A DNA stretch of 64,000 nt from the NCBI RefSeq assembly GCF_003086295.3, contig NC_092053.1, positions 118,192,445-118,256,444 of the forward strand, written 5' to 3'. Positions within the stretch are counted from its first letter, which is position 1; each line of letters begins with the position of its first letter. Below, piece after piece: positions 26,096 through 36,117 of the stretch. The stretch comes from Arachis hypogaea. Lineage: Eukaryota > Streptophyta > Magnoliopsida > Fabales > Fabaceae. The position numbers and the translations under genes are program-made. The notes beneath the pieces are model-generated. The model ran no database searches. It saw only the letters and a program-made list of their open reading frames with translations, and was not told the DNA's origin.

Positions 26096-26600
26096 AACTT
26101 AAGACTCACGAAAAAATATAAAAAAAAAATTTATATATTTTTAGAGTGTATAATTAACAGAAATATATATATGCGCAGAGTTATTTTTTCAAACTCCATT
26201 AAATATATATATTATTTTGAGAATAATGAATGAAAAAGTCTAAGAGACTAACAATTTTTGTGTTTTTTGGCCAGCACTTAACTATCAAAAAAAAAATGAG
26301 TGATCTCCCACCATTAGATATAATCTCACACCATTAAAAAGACTATTGATGACCAATTAATGATTACAAAACACAAAAAATGCTAACCCCTAATACTCCT
26401 CGTAATGAAATGACAATCTACCTTGTCATCCTTATCATAACAACTTCGACAAAAAAAAAATGTCAATTTAAAAGACTCACTACGAAAAAGATTCTATTTT
26501 GCCGGAGAGTCCGTGTAAAATTACTGAGAGAATCCCTTTTTCCCTTCTCGCTTTTTGGAGATCAATTTAGAGGGGTTTTTGTTTCTAATATGCCGGAGTT
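25771..26600. other. AT-rich spacer with no recognised gene
   Basis: Mostly A/T runs and one long TA microsatellite. I see no conserved frame and no terminal repeats I can define. Segments near 26220-26400 look like a dispersed plant repeat but I could not delimit it. Confidence 0.5.
26054..26092. repeat. (TA)n microsatellite
   Basis: About 19 TA dinucleotides in an uninterrupted run. Confidence 0.95.
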
Positions 26601-26604
26601 CTAT

Positions 26605-28140
26605 AAATCCCATAATAAGTTGTTAATCCTCTGAAAATGAAAACCTAAACCCGCAAATCTCAAAACCACCTTCTCAATGCTTCCCTAACCAGAAGCTCTG
26701 TTTTGCTGAGCCTTTGTTCGTGTTGTCGTTCCGCGTCTCTTCGATTTCTTCTCATCAGAAACTCTTTTAGATCTCGGTAAGTGTGTATTTTGCCCTTCTT
26801 CCACAGTTGCTCCAATGGTGACAAGGTGAATTGCTTTTGTTTGAGATTTATGAATTTGGATATTTTGAGAATTAAAAGAAAAACGATCTGGTTTCATAAA
26901 TCTGAAATTTTTTGAAGCACGAATGGGTTTTGTCCGTGGGTTGGGTAAAATAACACTCTCTGTTGATTTATAAAATCACACTGTTAAATTGGATGGTTTT
27001 CTTTTTTATGCATCCTTTTTGAATTCATTAGGCAATGCTCACTCTCCAGTATTTGTGTTTTAAATTTGAAGGTGAGATTTAACTTTGTTAAAAGAATAGC
27101 AACTTGAAAATGAAGTATAATTAGGCAATGCTTATTCTCTGACATTTGCATATTTTGTTTCAAAATAAGGAAGAATTGATGGTATCCTTGTCCATGATAC
27201 ACAGGTAAGTGTTACTTATATCGCAAATATGTAATGCTGGTTCACCCTTGTAGCTATCAATTTGCCATTGCCTTTCTAATTCAAAGAATTTGTAGATCAG
27301 TTTTAAAAGGGTAGAACATTAATCTTTCATCATGTTGGGATTTTGGTGCGGAATATCTCCAAGAAGGAGATGTTCAATCTGTTCTGTTTGACAGGGAGAA
27401 TAAATGATATTGATCTGTCTAGGAAGAAGAAAGAACAATTAGTGTTTATGTTTATGCTTGTATAAGAGTCTGGCTAGAATGTATAACATAGGAAGATTAT
27501 TACTCTTTTAGCTCAGGAAAATGTTCTTATAGATATGTGTTTGATAAGAAAAATACAAGGGGATGTATGGTTGAAGATTGGAGGGAGGATTTTTATGGTG
27601 ACGGTTAAATAAGTGGGATTCACAAGGTATGGTTCAGTGTGCTTCCTCTATATCAAAGAATAGAAATGGTGGAACTCCTGTATGTTGAATACCCAACATA
27701 AATCCCATACGATATATAAGTGATGAAGCAGGGTGTATTATCTATTATGTAACCCAGACAACCCAATTCAAATGTGAAGACTTTGCAAGTTGAATCTGAT
27801 GAGGATGATGAACAAAGCTTCTCTGGGCCACTAAGTTTTGTTTGAAGGAGAGTTGGAGTGAGTCTAATGAGAATTGGACCACAAAAGAAAAGTAAATCAG
27901 AGGCTGAGAGAGTGAGAAACATAGAGGCACAGAACACTAGCTTGATGAGAAATTGTATGAAGAAGACAAAGATGACTAGAAAAACTCAACTTGAGGGATG
28001 AAGCTGCAAAAATTGTACGAGATGGAGAATTTAATCGTGCTTTAAATCTTTCTATTTGAAAATGAACTTAGAAACCATCTCAAGTCTTTGACTTATATGC
28101 AGTGGAAATATATGTCAGTTTGTTCAGGTTATGAGCCTGT
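26605..28140 (+). pseudogene. Possible broken host-gene fragment, product unknown
   Basis: A TATA-like TCTATAAATCCC near 26600 is followed by a C/T-rich leader and a good 5' splice site, CTCGGTAAGTG, near 26775. Further on, 27771-28010 translates in one frame, with one internal TGA, as an acidic-then-basic segment: VESDEDDEQSF, GVSLMRIGPQKKSK, VRNIEAQN. After a frameshift it continues as RDEAAKIVRDGEFNRALNL and, after another, LRNHLKSLTYMQWKYM. This looks like real protein sequence decayed by one stop and two shifts. I do not recognise the family. It could be a captured gene fragment inside a transposon. Intervening DNA shows nothing clear. Confidence 0.35.
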
Positions 28141-28249
28141 TTTTAAGTTCGTTTAAAATAGAATCTGAGATAAGAGTTCAGAAAGGAAGTGCGTAGACGA
28201 TAAATACTGGTTCAACTTAAAATATTTAAGTTCAACTCTTATGTAATTT

Positions 28250-28906
28250 GAGAGGTAGTTCACTATTAGGATAAATGTGCAAAGATGTTATTTGCACAGT
28301 CTTGCTATGCTATAGATTTGTGGAGTCTGATATTTTAGGACAGTCAAATTTAAAGTGACCTTTCTTCCTACAATTGTAGCATAGAAATTATAATTATTCG
28401 CCACAAATTTTGTTTGAACATCATCTCACCATTAGTTGGAAATATGGATAGAATAATTATGTAAAGATTTCAAACTACAAGAAAAAATACGAAGAGAGAA
28501 AAGATTGATAAGTTATATTTCCTTGTCATCCCTCTCCTAGTTATCAGTCTTTTTGTAATTTTCCGTCTCCTTCACACTTTGAATCCAATATATCTTTTGA
28601 CTCGGTGTTTGGAGGCAAATTGCTGGTTTCACCTTCAACATTGTTATTACTTTCATTGAAGTGGCAGAGAGATGGAAACTTTGAAGACCAATGAGGTTTT
28701 TTCTTTGCAAGAGCGCTTTTATTATTTGTCTTCATTTTCTTCTCCCTCTTGGAGATTTCAGGACGTAACTTTTCTTGTTGTTTCTCAGTTGATGTGGTGT
28801 CTTTCTTTGTTATTTTCTTCCCTTTTTTCATTTGGCAAGGTTTCCTACAAGAACTAGCATCAATATTACTCAAAATTTTAAAACTATTTGCAGTATATTG
28901 GTGCAT
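28250..28906 (-). pseudogene. Copia-like gag remnant with CCHC zinc knuckle (copy 1)
   Basis: On the minus strand, 28906-28544 encodes a Lys-rich segment (KREKKMKTNNKSALAKKK) like the linker of plant Ty1/copia Gag. Downstream, 28381-28340 encodes CYNCRKKGHFKFDC, a full CX2CX4HX4C nucleocapsid knuckle, followed by PKISD. The two parts are in different frames and stops lie between, so it is dead. The same block recurs at 43831-44334 plus 47279-47375, where the knuckle is also mutated. Gag knuckles bind the element RNA; that role is from the family. I found no attached protease or integrase. Confidence 0.6.
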
Positions 28907-29446
28907 AAAATAAATCCTCTAGTAAATAAATTAATAAATGTGAATAACTTGGAACAAGTGTCTTTCAAGCAAATGTTGTGGTCACATTTGTGTCAGCATT
29001 TTAGACAATTTCAATCGTTCAATTGGTCCACTTCTTTCATCAAAACTTCTTCCTATCAAATCAACATATTAACAAGATCACGAAAAAAAATTATATACAA
29101 CTACGGATTACTCTAGCTAAAATATAAGTAGCAAGCATATCTATAAATTCCTATTCAAGAGGTGTCTTAGCTTTTTACAACTGCAGGCTCAAAATTTTTT
29201 GGTCTTTGATAAAACTCTTAATGAAATTCAAACACCACAAAGGGTATCGTCATCAAAATAGACATAAAACTAACATAAATTTGTGAACTAGGCAATTTAT
29301 ATTGCTTAAGGATTTTTTTTTTCAACAAATCATGATCAACCAACAAAGATGGCCGATAGAGAATACCGAAATTCTACTCATCAGAAGGAGACAATTTGTA
29401 GTGAAAACAAATTGAGTCTTTTAGAAAGGTGATTACTCAGTATTTT
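28907..29446. other. AT-rich spacer, nothing recognised
   Basis: No supported gene or terminal repeat. Some stretches may be further decayed retroelement but I could not match a motif. Confidence 0.4.
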
Positions 29447-31370
29447 TATAATAAGGATAAGAAATATCCAACAAAAACTCAAAAAAAAAAAAAAAAAACT
29501 CATGAATCAAAGTGGCAAAAATAGTGGATTTTATAACCCTTTTGGGCTTTGGTACACTGTTTTGATAATTCAGCGTCGAAAAAACAAAACCAGGAATAGT
29601 GATTAGGTTAGATTTGATGAAAATTTATATGGAGTGAATCAATTAATTAATATATTTTTTATATGAATCAATTAATAAGGATAAGAAATATCCTTTTAAA
29701 ACCCAAAAAGAAAATAAATCGACTCATAAATAAAAGCTATGAAAGAAATTCAATAAGATTAAGGTAACTTATGAAAATTCACACAATGATGCAAATCGTA
29801 AGAAATGGCTAACCGTAAACGTGATTTGAGTTTGATTTTTTTGACCCTGCAATGATGAAATTATAGAGGCGAAAACGGTGGGTTTTAAAACCCTTTTGGC
29901 ACGCTGATTTGATAATTCAACGGCGGAAAAACAAAACAGGGATAGTGATTAGGTTAGATTTAATGAAAATTTATATGGAGTAAATCAATTAATATATTTT
30001 TTTATATGAATCAATTAATAAGGATAAGAAATATCCTTTAAAAAATCAGAAAGAAAAAAAAATCGAACTCATGAATGAAGACCATGAAAGAAATTCAATA
30101 AGATTAAGGTACCTTGTGAAAATTCACACAACGATGTAAATCGTAAGAAATAACTAAGATATATTTTGACTGTAAACATGATTTGAGTTTGATTTTTTTG
30201 ACCCAGCAGTGATAAAATTTTAGAGGCGAAAATGGTGGGTTTTAAAATCCTTTTAGCACGCGATAGTAGCGAAAAACCAAAAACAGAGATATTGCTTAGA
30301 TTAGATTTAATGAAAATATATATGGAGTGAATTAGTTAATATTTTTTTCATCAATCAATTAATAAAGATGAGAAATATCCTTTAAAAAATCAGAAAGAAA
30401 AAAAAATTAAACTCAAGAATCTAAACCATGAAAGAAATTCAATAAGATTAAAGTACCTTGTGAAAATTCACACGACGATGCAAATCGTAAGAAATAGCTA
30501 GGATATATTTTGACTGTAAATATGATTTGAGTTTGATTCTTTTGACCCAACAGTGATGAAATTTTAAAGGCAAAAATGGTAGGTTTTAAAACCCTTTTGG
30601 CAGAATTCAGTGGTGAAAAACAAAAAAGAGATAGTGATTAGGTTAGATTCAATGAAAATTTATATGGAGTGAATCAATTAATGTATATTTTTTATATGAA
30701 TCAATTAATAAGGATAAGAAATATTCTTTAAAAATCTAGAAAAAAAAAAATCAAACTCATGAATCTAAACCATGAAAAAAATTCAATAAAATTAAAGTAT
30801 CTTGTAAAAATTCGCACAATGATACAAATTGTAAGAAATGCTTAAGATATATTTTGACTGTAAACGTGATTTCAGTTTGAATTTTTTTACCTAACCGTGA
30901 TGAAATTTTATAGGCAAAAATGGTGGATTTTAAAACCTTTTTGGCACACTGATTTAATAATTTAGCGACAGAAAAACAAAAACAGGAATAATGATTAGGT
31001 TAAATTCAATAAAAATTTATATGGAGTGAATCACCTAATATATTTTTTATATAAATCAATTAACAAGGATAAAAAATATCGTTTAAAAATCCTGGAAAAA
31101 AAACTCATGAATCTACGCCATGAAAGAAATTCAATACGATTAAAGTACCTTGTGAAAATTCGCACAATGATGTAAATCGTAAGAAATAACTAAGGTATAT
31201 TTTGATTGCAAACGTGATTTGAGTTTATTTTTTGATCTAACAGTGATAAAATTTTAGGGACAAAGATGGTGAGTTTTATAACCCTTTTAGCACACTGTTT
31301 TAATAATTCAGGGGCAGAAAAACAAAACCAGCTGGGATAGTGGTTAGGTTAGATTCTATTTTTCTTATTT
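29447..31370. repeat. Second block of the ~350-bp subrepeats (five to six units)
   Basis: Units open near 29601, 29947, 30291, 30635, 30992 and 31342, a spacing of 344-357 bp, each with the GGTTAGATT...AAAATTTATATGGAG opening and the GGCACACTG-like close seen in the array at 1-18645. The GC-rich block of that array is absent here. Units differ from each other at many sites, so the block is old. Confidence 0.8.
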
Positions 31371-31560
31371 CCTAATATGATTTTATTATGGTTTATAATA
31401 AATGGTCCTAAATCATAAAAAAAAAATCTTCTTCCATAAATTATATTTGGATGAAATAAAAAATAAATATATATTTTTTATTACTTAAATCTATAAGAGA
31501 CTTCATAAAGTTGACATTCAAAATTAGAAGGAATCTAATTCTATTTAAACTAGAATTAAT
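31370..31560. repeat. Shared tail of the subrepeat block
   Basis: Matches about 18400-18600 in order and wording, including TTTATTATGGTTTATAATAA, a WTTATATTTGGATGAAATAA run and GAAGGAATCTAATT. Both blocks therefore end at the same place. Confidence 0.65.
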
Positions 31561-31985
31561 TTTTTTAGTTAAGGTTAGTTATATTCTATTTTATTTGAAA
31601 AGGATAATTTTTTAAATAAAAAATTGAAAAGGATAATTAAAATATTTTTTTAATTTGAGTTTAATAATTTATTTTATAAGAAGAATAGACAAAAATACAC
31701 TTAAAAATTCACACGCTAGTCACCATTACACCTAAATTATTTAAGAATTTTAATGAGTCACGTGTACACACCATTTGATTACTTCGACGGACACATTCAC
31801 CCTTCTAGACATCGGCGTGTGTCGTCGTTACTTTTAGTGCACACATGGGGACTATGGTCCATGTTGGCACTATCATTGTGAGTGACGTGTCTCCTTTGTT
31901 GCCAACTCATATTAAATAATTTAATTTTATATTTAAATTATTAAGAAAAATTAAATTTATTACGAAGAGGTCAGTATTAACAGTT
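31561..31985. other. Intergenic spacer, nothing recognised
   Basis: AT-rich flanks around a more GC-rich central part (31740-31910) with CACGTGT-like words. No frame or terminal repeats I can support. Confidence 0.4.
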
Positions 31986-31989
31986 TTGC

Positions 31990-32250
31990 AAATCTTTTAT
32001 TTCATCATGAATTCTTCCACTTTACATGCTTTTCTTCTACTTCTTCAAGCCATCCTTGTCTAGTAGTCCTGAAATCACTCAACAAACATATCAAGGCATC
32101 GAATGGAAGAAAAGTAGAATTAATTTGACAATTTAGGGCACGCAAGCATGTTTTTAACAATTAAGCACAATTAGAAAGAGATTCACAAAAATATGCAATT
32201 TTAAGGAATAAATGCAAGGTAAGTTGATAAAATCCACTCTTTTCAAGTAA
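31990..32250 (-). repeat. Athila-like LTR fragment
   Basis: On the minus strand, AGTGGATTTTATCAA followed by about 240 bp corresponds in order to 34880-35130 on the plus strand (GTGCTTAATTG / AACATGCTT / CATTCGATGCC / TTCAGG words). It is a truncated, diverged copy with no end visible. Confidence 0.55.
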
Positions 32251-32349
32251 AAAAAAAAATAATCGTAAAATATGAATTTATCACTCACATATAACATCAA
32301 AATACTATCCAATCAAAATACTTTTCAGTCGGCAATAAACTTACAAAAG

Positions 32350-32760
32350 TTAATATTCCATCTTTTCACTCAACCATTCCAAACGATCCTCTTCCTCTAA
32401 GCCAAAAAATACTCTAACAAGAGTAAGATTGGCAACAAGCAGTTTCATAGCACAAAAAAGTGGTCAACCTTGCAAGCCTAATTTAACTAATGCAACCCTG
32501 ATTTCACAAGTCTTCCAAACTTCAGCACTTGTACTTACATAGCATTTGGATTGCAATGTCTTTCATTGCCATAGTCATATCTTTTATATCTTGTGACAAA
32601 TCAACTGTCGTTTGTGTTTTTTGTCTTTTATCTTTCGCAGATATGGTGTTAGACATTGATGGAACGGATGTGATAGATGACGGTGGAGCTTGTGAACATC
32701 TACAATCTTCTCAAAATCCATATTACCACCTATAAATATGTTTATATTTTAGAATAAAAA
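32350..32760 (-). pseudogene. PIF/Harbinger ORF1-like (Myb/SANT-like) C-terminal remnant
   Basis: On the minus strand one frame reads SNTISAKDKRQKTQTTVDL then IKDMTMAMKDIAIQM. A shifted frame continues with EVWKTCEIRVALVKLGL, a TGA, and AMKLLVANLTLVRVFFGL then EEEDRLEWLSEKMEY and a stop. This pattern (Lys-rich linker, MxxAMxxIA helix, final FFGL...RxxWL) is what I associate with the C-terminus of Myb/SANT-like ORF1 proteins of plant PIF/Harbinger elements, which assist the transposase at the element ends. A splice-like TTTATAG precedes GGTAATATGG at about 32735. The DNA-binding N-terminus is not seen. It is broken by at least one shift and one stop. Its position beside the transposase remnant supports the call. 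Confidence 0.5.
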
Positions 32761-32980
32761 TTGTTGTTAACGAGTATATTTGAGTACTATATCATACCAT
32801 CAATATGTTCTTTGGAACAACAAGCATAATAATAGTATCACTATAAGAACATAGTAGATTTAAAGTGCATACTATATAAATCTACTCAGAAATAAATTAC
32901 AAAAAGTTATATAATGACAACTAGCAAGAAAATTAAATAACTTCATTCAAAAGGTAACATCATAAGAAAATTTCATAACT

Positions 32981-33610
32981 CTAACGTTGTCTATGTATAT
33001 AATTATTCCACATTTCAGCTACTATGGAATCTTTCAAAATCTTCCCTCTCGTTCCATCTTCACCTATAGCAATTTCTTGTTTGCTTGTTATATCATCTGA
33101 TGAGTTGTTATTTATGAGAGTCTTGTCAACTTGTGCAATAATTTCTTCATTTGTATCATAGTCCATTAAAAAATTGTGTAACATGCAACAAGCTATGATA
33201 ATTTCACCTACGGTATCTACATCATATTTAGACATCTCTGATAGAATTAAAAACCTATTTTTCACAACACCAAATGCTCTCTCAATTGAATTGCACAGTG
33301 AAAAATGTCTTAGATTAAAGAGCTCTTTTGGATTTTCGGGTGCATGTCGAGAAAGTTCTTGCAAGTGATACCGAGTACTTCGATATGGAATAATAAATGA
33401 TGATCTCAACATATATCCAGCATCAGCTAGGTAGAATTTATCTAAAATTAATTATATAAATCTCTTAGCAACTAATTGAATAAATGTATATGGATAAACT
33501 TAATACCTCAAGGGACATGTAGATTATCTTTTTCTCTATTGGTATCATGGGACACACAAGATTTAAGCTTTTCATGTCAGAATAGGGAATCAACTAGGGC
33601 TTTGGCATAA
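32981..33610 (-). pseudogene. PIF/Harbinger transposase (DDE_4 / HARBI1-like), C-terminal part, broken
   Basis: The main open stretch (33412-32984) and the 33 bases before it read KFYLADAGYM, YRSTRYHLQE, ELFNLRHFSLCNSIERAFGVVKNRF and ACCMLHNFL. These are the typical last blocks of plant Harbinger transposases, including the DAGY Asp and the Glu of the IERAFG helix. A likely intron (about 33437-33508 on the plus strand, with GT and TTTAG borders) separates this from an upstream exon ending HVP. Joining keeps the frame, but the last upstream codon is TGA, and further stops lie beyond, so it is a pseudogene. The enzyme normally cuts and pastes the element at TTA/TAA sites. Only about the last 40% of a usual ~400-residue protein is visible. 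Confidence 0.8.
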
Positions 33611-33809
33611 GAGACTAGGACATCCATCATTTAAAATTATACAAATGCTCCCTAATGTAAGTGAGAAATATACAAGCGATGAAATGAATAGAATTTGTGA
33701 AATTTATGAAAAATAAAAAAAACAAGAGATAAGTTTTCTTTAAGTGACTAACAAGCTTCGAATATTTTTTATTTAATCCATTGTGACTTGTGGGAATCCT
33801 ATAGAACTC

Positions 33810-34860
33810 CCTCCTTATGTGGTGCTTCATATTTCTTAACTATTTTGGACGATTACTCATAGGCAGTTTGGATATATTTGTTGAAAGAAAAGGTTGAGGT
33901 ATCAATCACATTCAAAAAACTTTTACCTTGGTTGAACGACAATACAACAAGTGTATCAAAATGATGTGATTTAATGATGGAACGAAATTTATGTTTGAAA
34001 ACAATACTTCCTACAAGAAGGCATTATTCACCAAACGTCATGTGTCAGTACACCTTAACAAAATAGACGAGTGGAGCACAAACATCGACATATTCGAAAT
34101 TTTGCTAGATCATTACGCTTTCAAGGCAATCTTCCTATTCAATTTTGGAAAGAATGTGTCCTAATTACTGGCTATTTAATTAACCTTATACCATCGTCAA
34201 CACTGTATGAAGTCATCCATGGAAAAACTTCAAGTTATGAGCATTTGCGAGTTTTTGGCTCTTTGTGTTATACTCACAATCAGAATAGACAAAGGGACAT
34301 ATTTGACAGTCATAGCCGAAAATGTATGTTTGTCAGGTATCCATTTGGGCAAAAAGAATTGAAATTATTTGACAAAAAAAAATTTTTTTTGTCTCTTGTG
34401 ATGTCCATTTTGTTGAAAATATATTTTCTTTTAAAGAAGCTCAGGCTTTGGAACCAAGGTTTGAAGTTATTGGACCTCATGTGTTAAAAACTATTATTGA
34501 AGAAGACACACATAATGGGCCAAGTTCAGCACCCACACTTGGACCAACTACTCCACACTTGAATGAATGTGTTGGGTTTTCTGATTGTAGCACCTATTAA
34601 CAAACAAGGAGGACTTGAGCTCAATGAAGAAATTGAAGAATGCATCGCTAATGCATCAGAACTAAGTGCAGAAGAAATAACGCCAACTTTCGATCTACCA
34701 CTAGTCACGACAGAAGTTCCACTTGGTCGAGGTCATCGTGTGAAGACACCCTCAATCAGGTTGTGCGATTTTATCTCTGCTGCTACGATACAAATGAGCC
34801 CTACCTACCAACCTCCCTCTCCATTAAAATCTTCATGTGTGTTCTTGATAAACCACTATT
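33810..34860 (+). pseudogene. Ty1/copia integrase region, broken (left part of an interrupted copia pol)
   Basis: Translations in shifting frames give GASYFLTILDDYS (first catalytic Asp of the integrase core), a stop, IYLLKEK, VERQYNKCIKMM, DGTKFM, then from 34071 RHIRNFARSLRFQGNLPIQFW, AGYLIN-like and YEHLRVFGSLCY, which are standard copia integrase and post-integrase blocks. Later, 34715-34830 gives RGHRVKTPSIRL and SPTYQPPSPLKSS, the linker before RT. Stops and frameshifts are frequent. The reading direction and the next expected domain match the RT block at 42060, so I infer one element split by the insertions at 34870-42012. About 100 residues of RT N-terminus are missing between the two parts. 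Confidence 0.85.
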
Positions 34861-34869
34861 TTACGGTTT

Positions 34870-36117
34870 ATTTTGTATTGAATTGAGTGGATTTTATCAA
34901 TTATTCATACACTTATTCATATAATTCGCATATTTTACATTTTCCTTCCTAATTTTGTGCTATGATTGAAAACATGCTTCTTTAGCCTCAAATTACTAAT
35001 TTTTAATCCTCTCTTATTACCATTCGATGCCGTGATACGTGTATTAAGTGTTTTCAGGTTTTATAGAGTAGGAATGGCTTAGAGGATAGAAAGGAAGCAT
35101 GCCAAAGTGGAAGAAACACAAAAATTAAGGATTTTAGAATCTGGTAGCGACACGTACGCATGGGCGACGCATATGCATGACTGGTGCATTCGACAGATGA
35201 CGCGCATGCGTGGCTGACGCCTACACGTGGCCAGTGCCGAGTTCAAGCGACGCGTACGTGTGGACGACGCGTACGCGTGACAGAGCGTCACGTGCTACAA
35301 TTAACAGAACTCGCTGGGGACAATTTCTGGGCTGCTTTTGACCCAGTTTCAGGCCCAAAAATACAGATTAAAGGCTGCAGAGTGAAGCTGGAAGGGGATC
35401 AGACACACTTTCATACACACAATTTTAGATTTTAGATGTAGGTTTCTAGAGAGAGAGAGGCTCTTTCCTCTCTCTAGGTTTTAGGGTTTTTAGCTTTATT
35501 TCTTCTCCAATTCAGATTTTCATCTTGCTTTATTTTAGTTTCTATTCTACATTCTATTATTCTAGCATCTTAGTTTATCTTCTCTTGTTGATTTATTTAT
35601 TTTCCAATTTAGTTTATGAACTCTTCATGTTAGATTCAATTTCCTTTTAATGCAATTTGAGGTATTTCATGTTTATTGTTTCTTTCTTCATTTGTTATTA
35701 CTGTTTTCTCTTGCAATTGTTAGTCTTAGATTTTACATTCTCTTATTACTTTTCTATGCTTTTATTTTGTGCCTTCCAAGTGTTTGATAAAATACTTGGA
35801 TTGATTATTTAGAGACTCTTGAGTTATCAAAAGTCTTTTATTGATTGTTGATTGAAGATTGCCGGTTAGCTTGAACTTCACCAAAGCTAGTGTCTCACTA
35901 TGAGTTGACTAGGACTTGTGAACTCAAGTTGATTGTATGCACTCGACCTTCCTCCATTGGTTAGAGGTTAACTAAGTGAACACAATTCACATTTACCATC
36001 ACAATTGACGATGATAATGAGGATAGGACTTCTAATTCTCAATCCTTGCTAAGAGCTTCCTTAGTTATTAGTTTATGTTTCTCACAATCTATATTTTCTT
36101 GTTCCTTATTTCAAAAA
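34870..36117 (+). repeat. Athila-like LTR fragment (plus strand)
   Basis: Starts around TTGAGTGGATTTTATCAATT and runs to the A-rich point where element C begins. It contains a GC-rich patch (35140-35290) with several CGCGTACGCG-type palindromes, a GAGAGAGAGG box with CTAGGTTTTAGGG, and a T-rich stretch ending in the CTTGGATTGATT area. I recognise the style of legume Athila-like LTRs, but no TG...CA pair is complete here because the 3' end is cut by element C. Family assignment is moderate. Confidence 0.55.
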
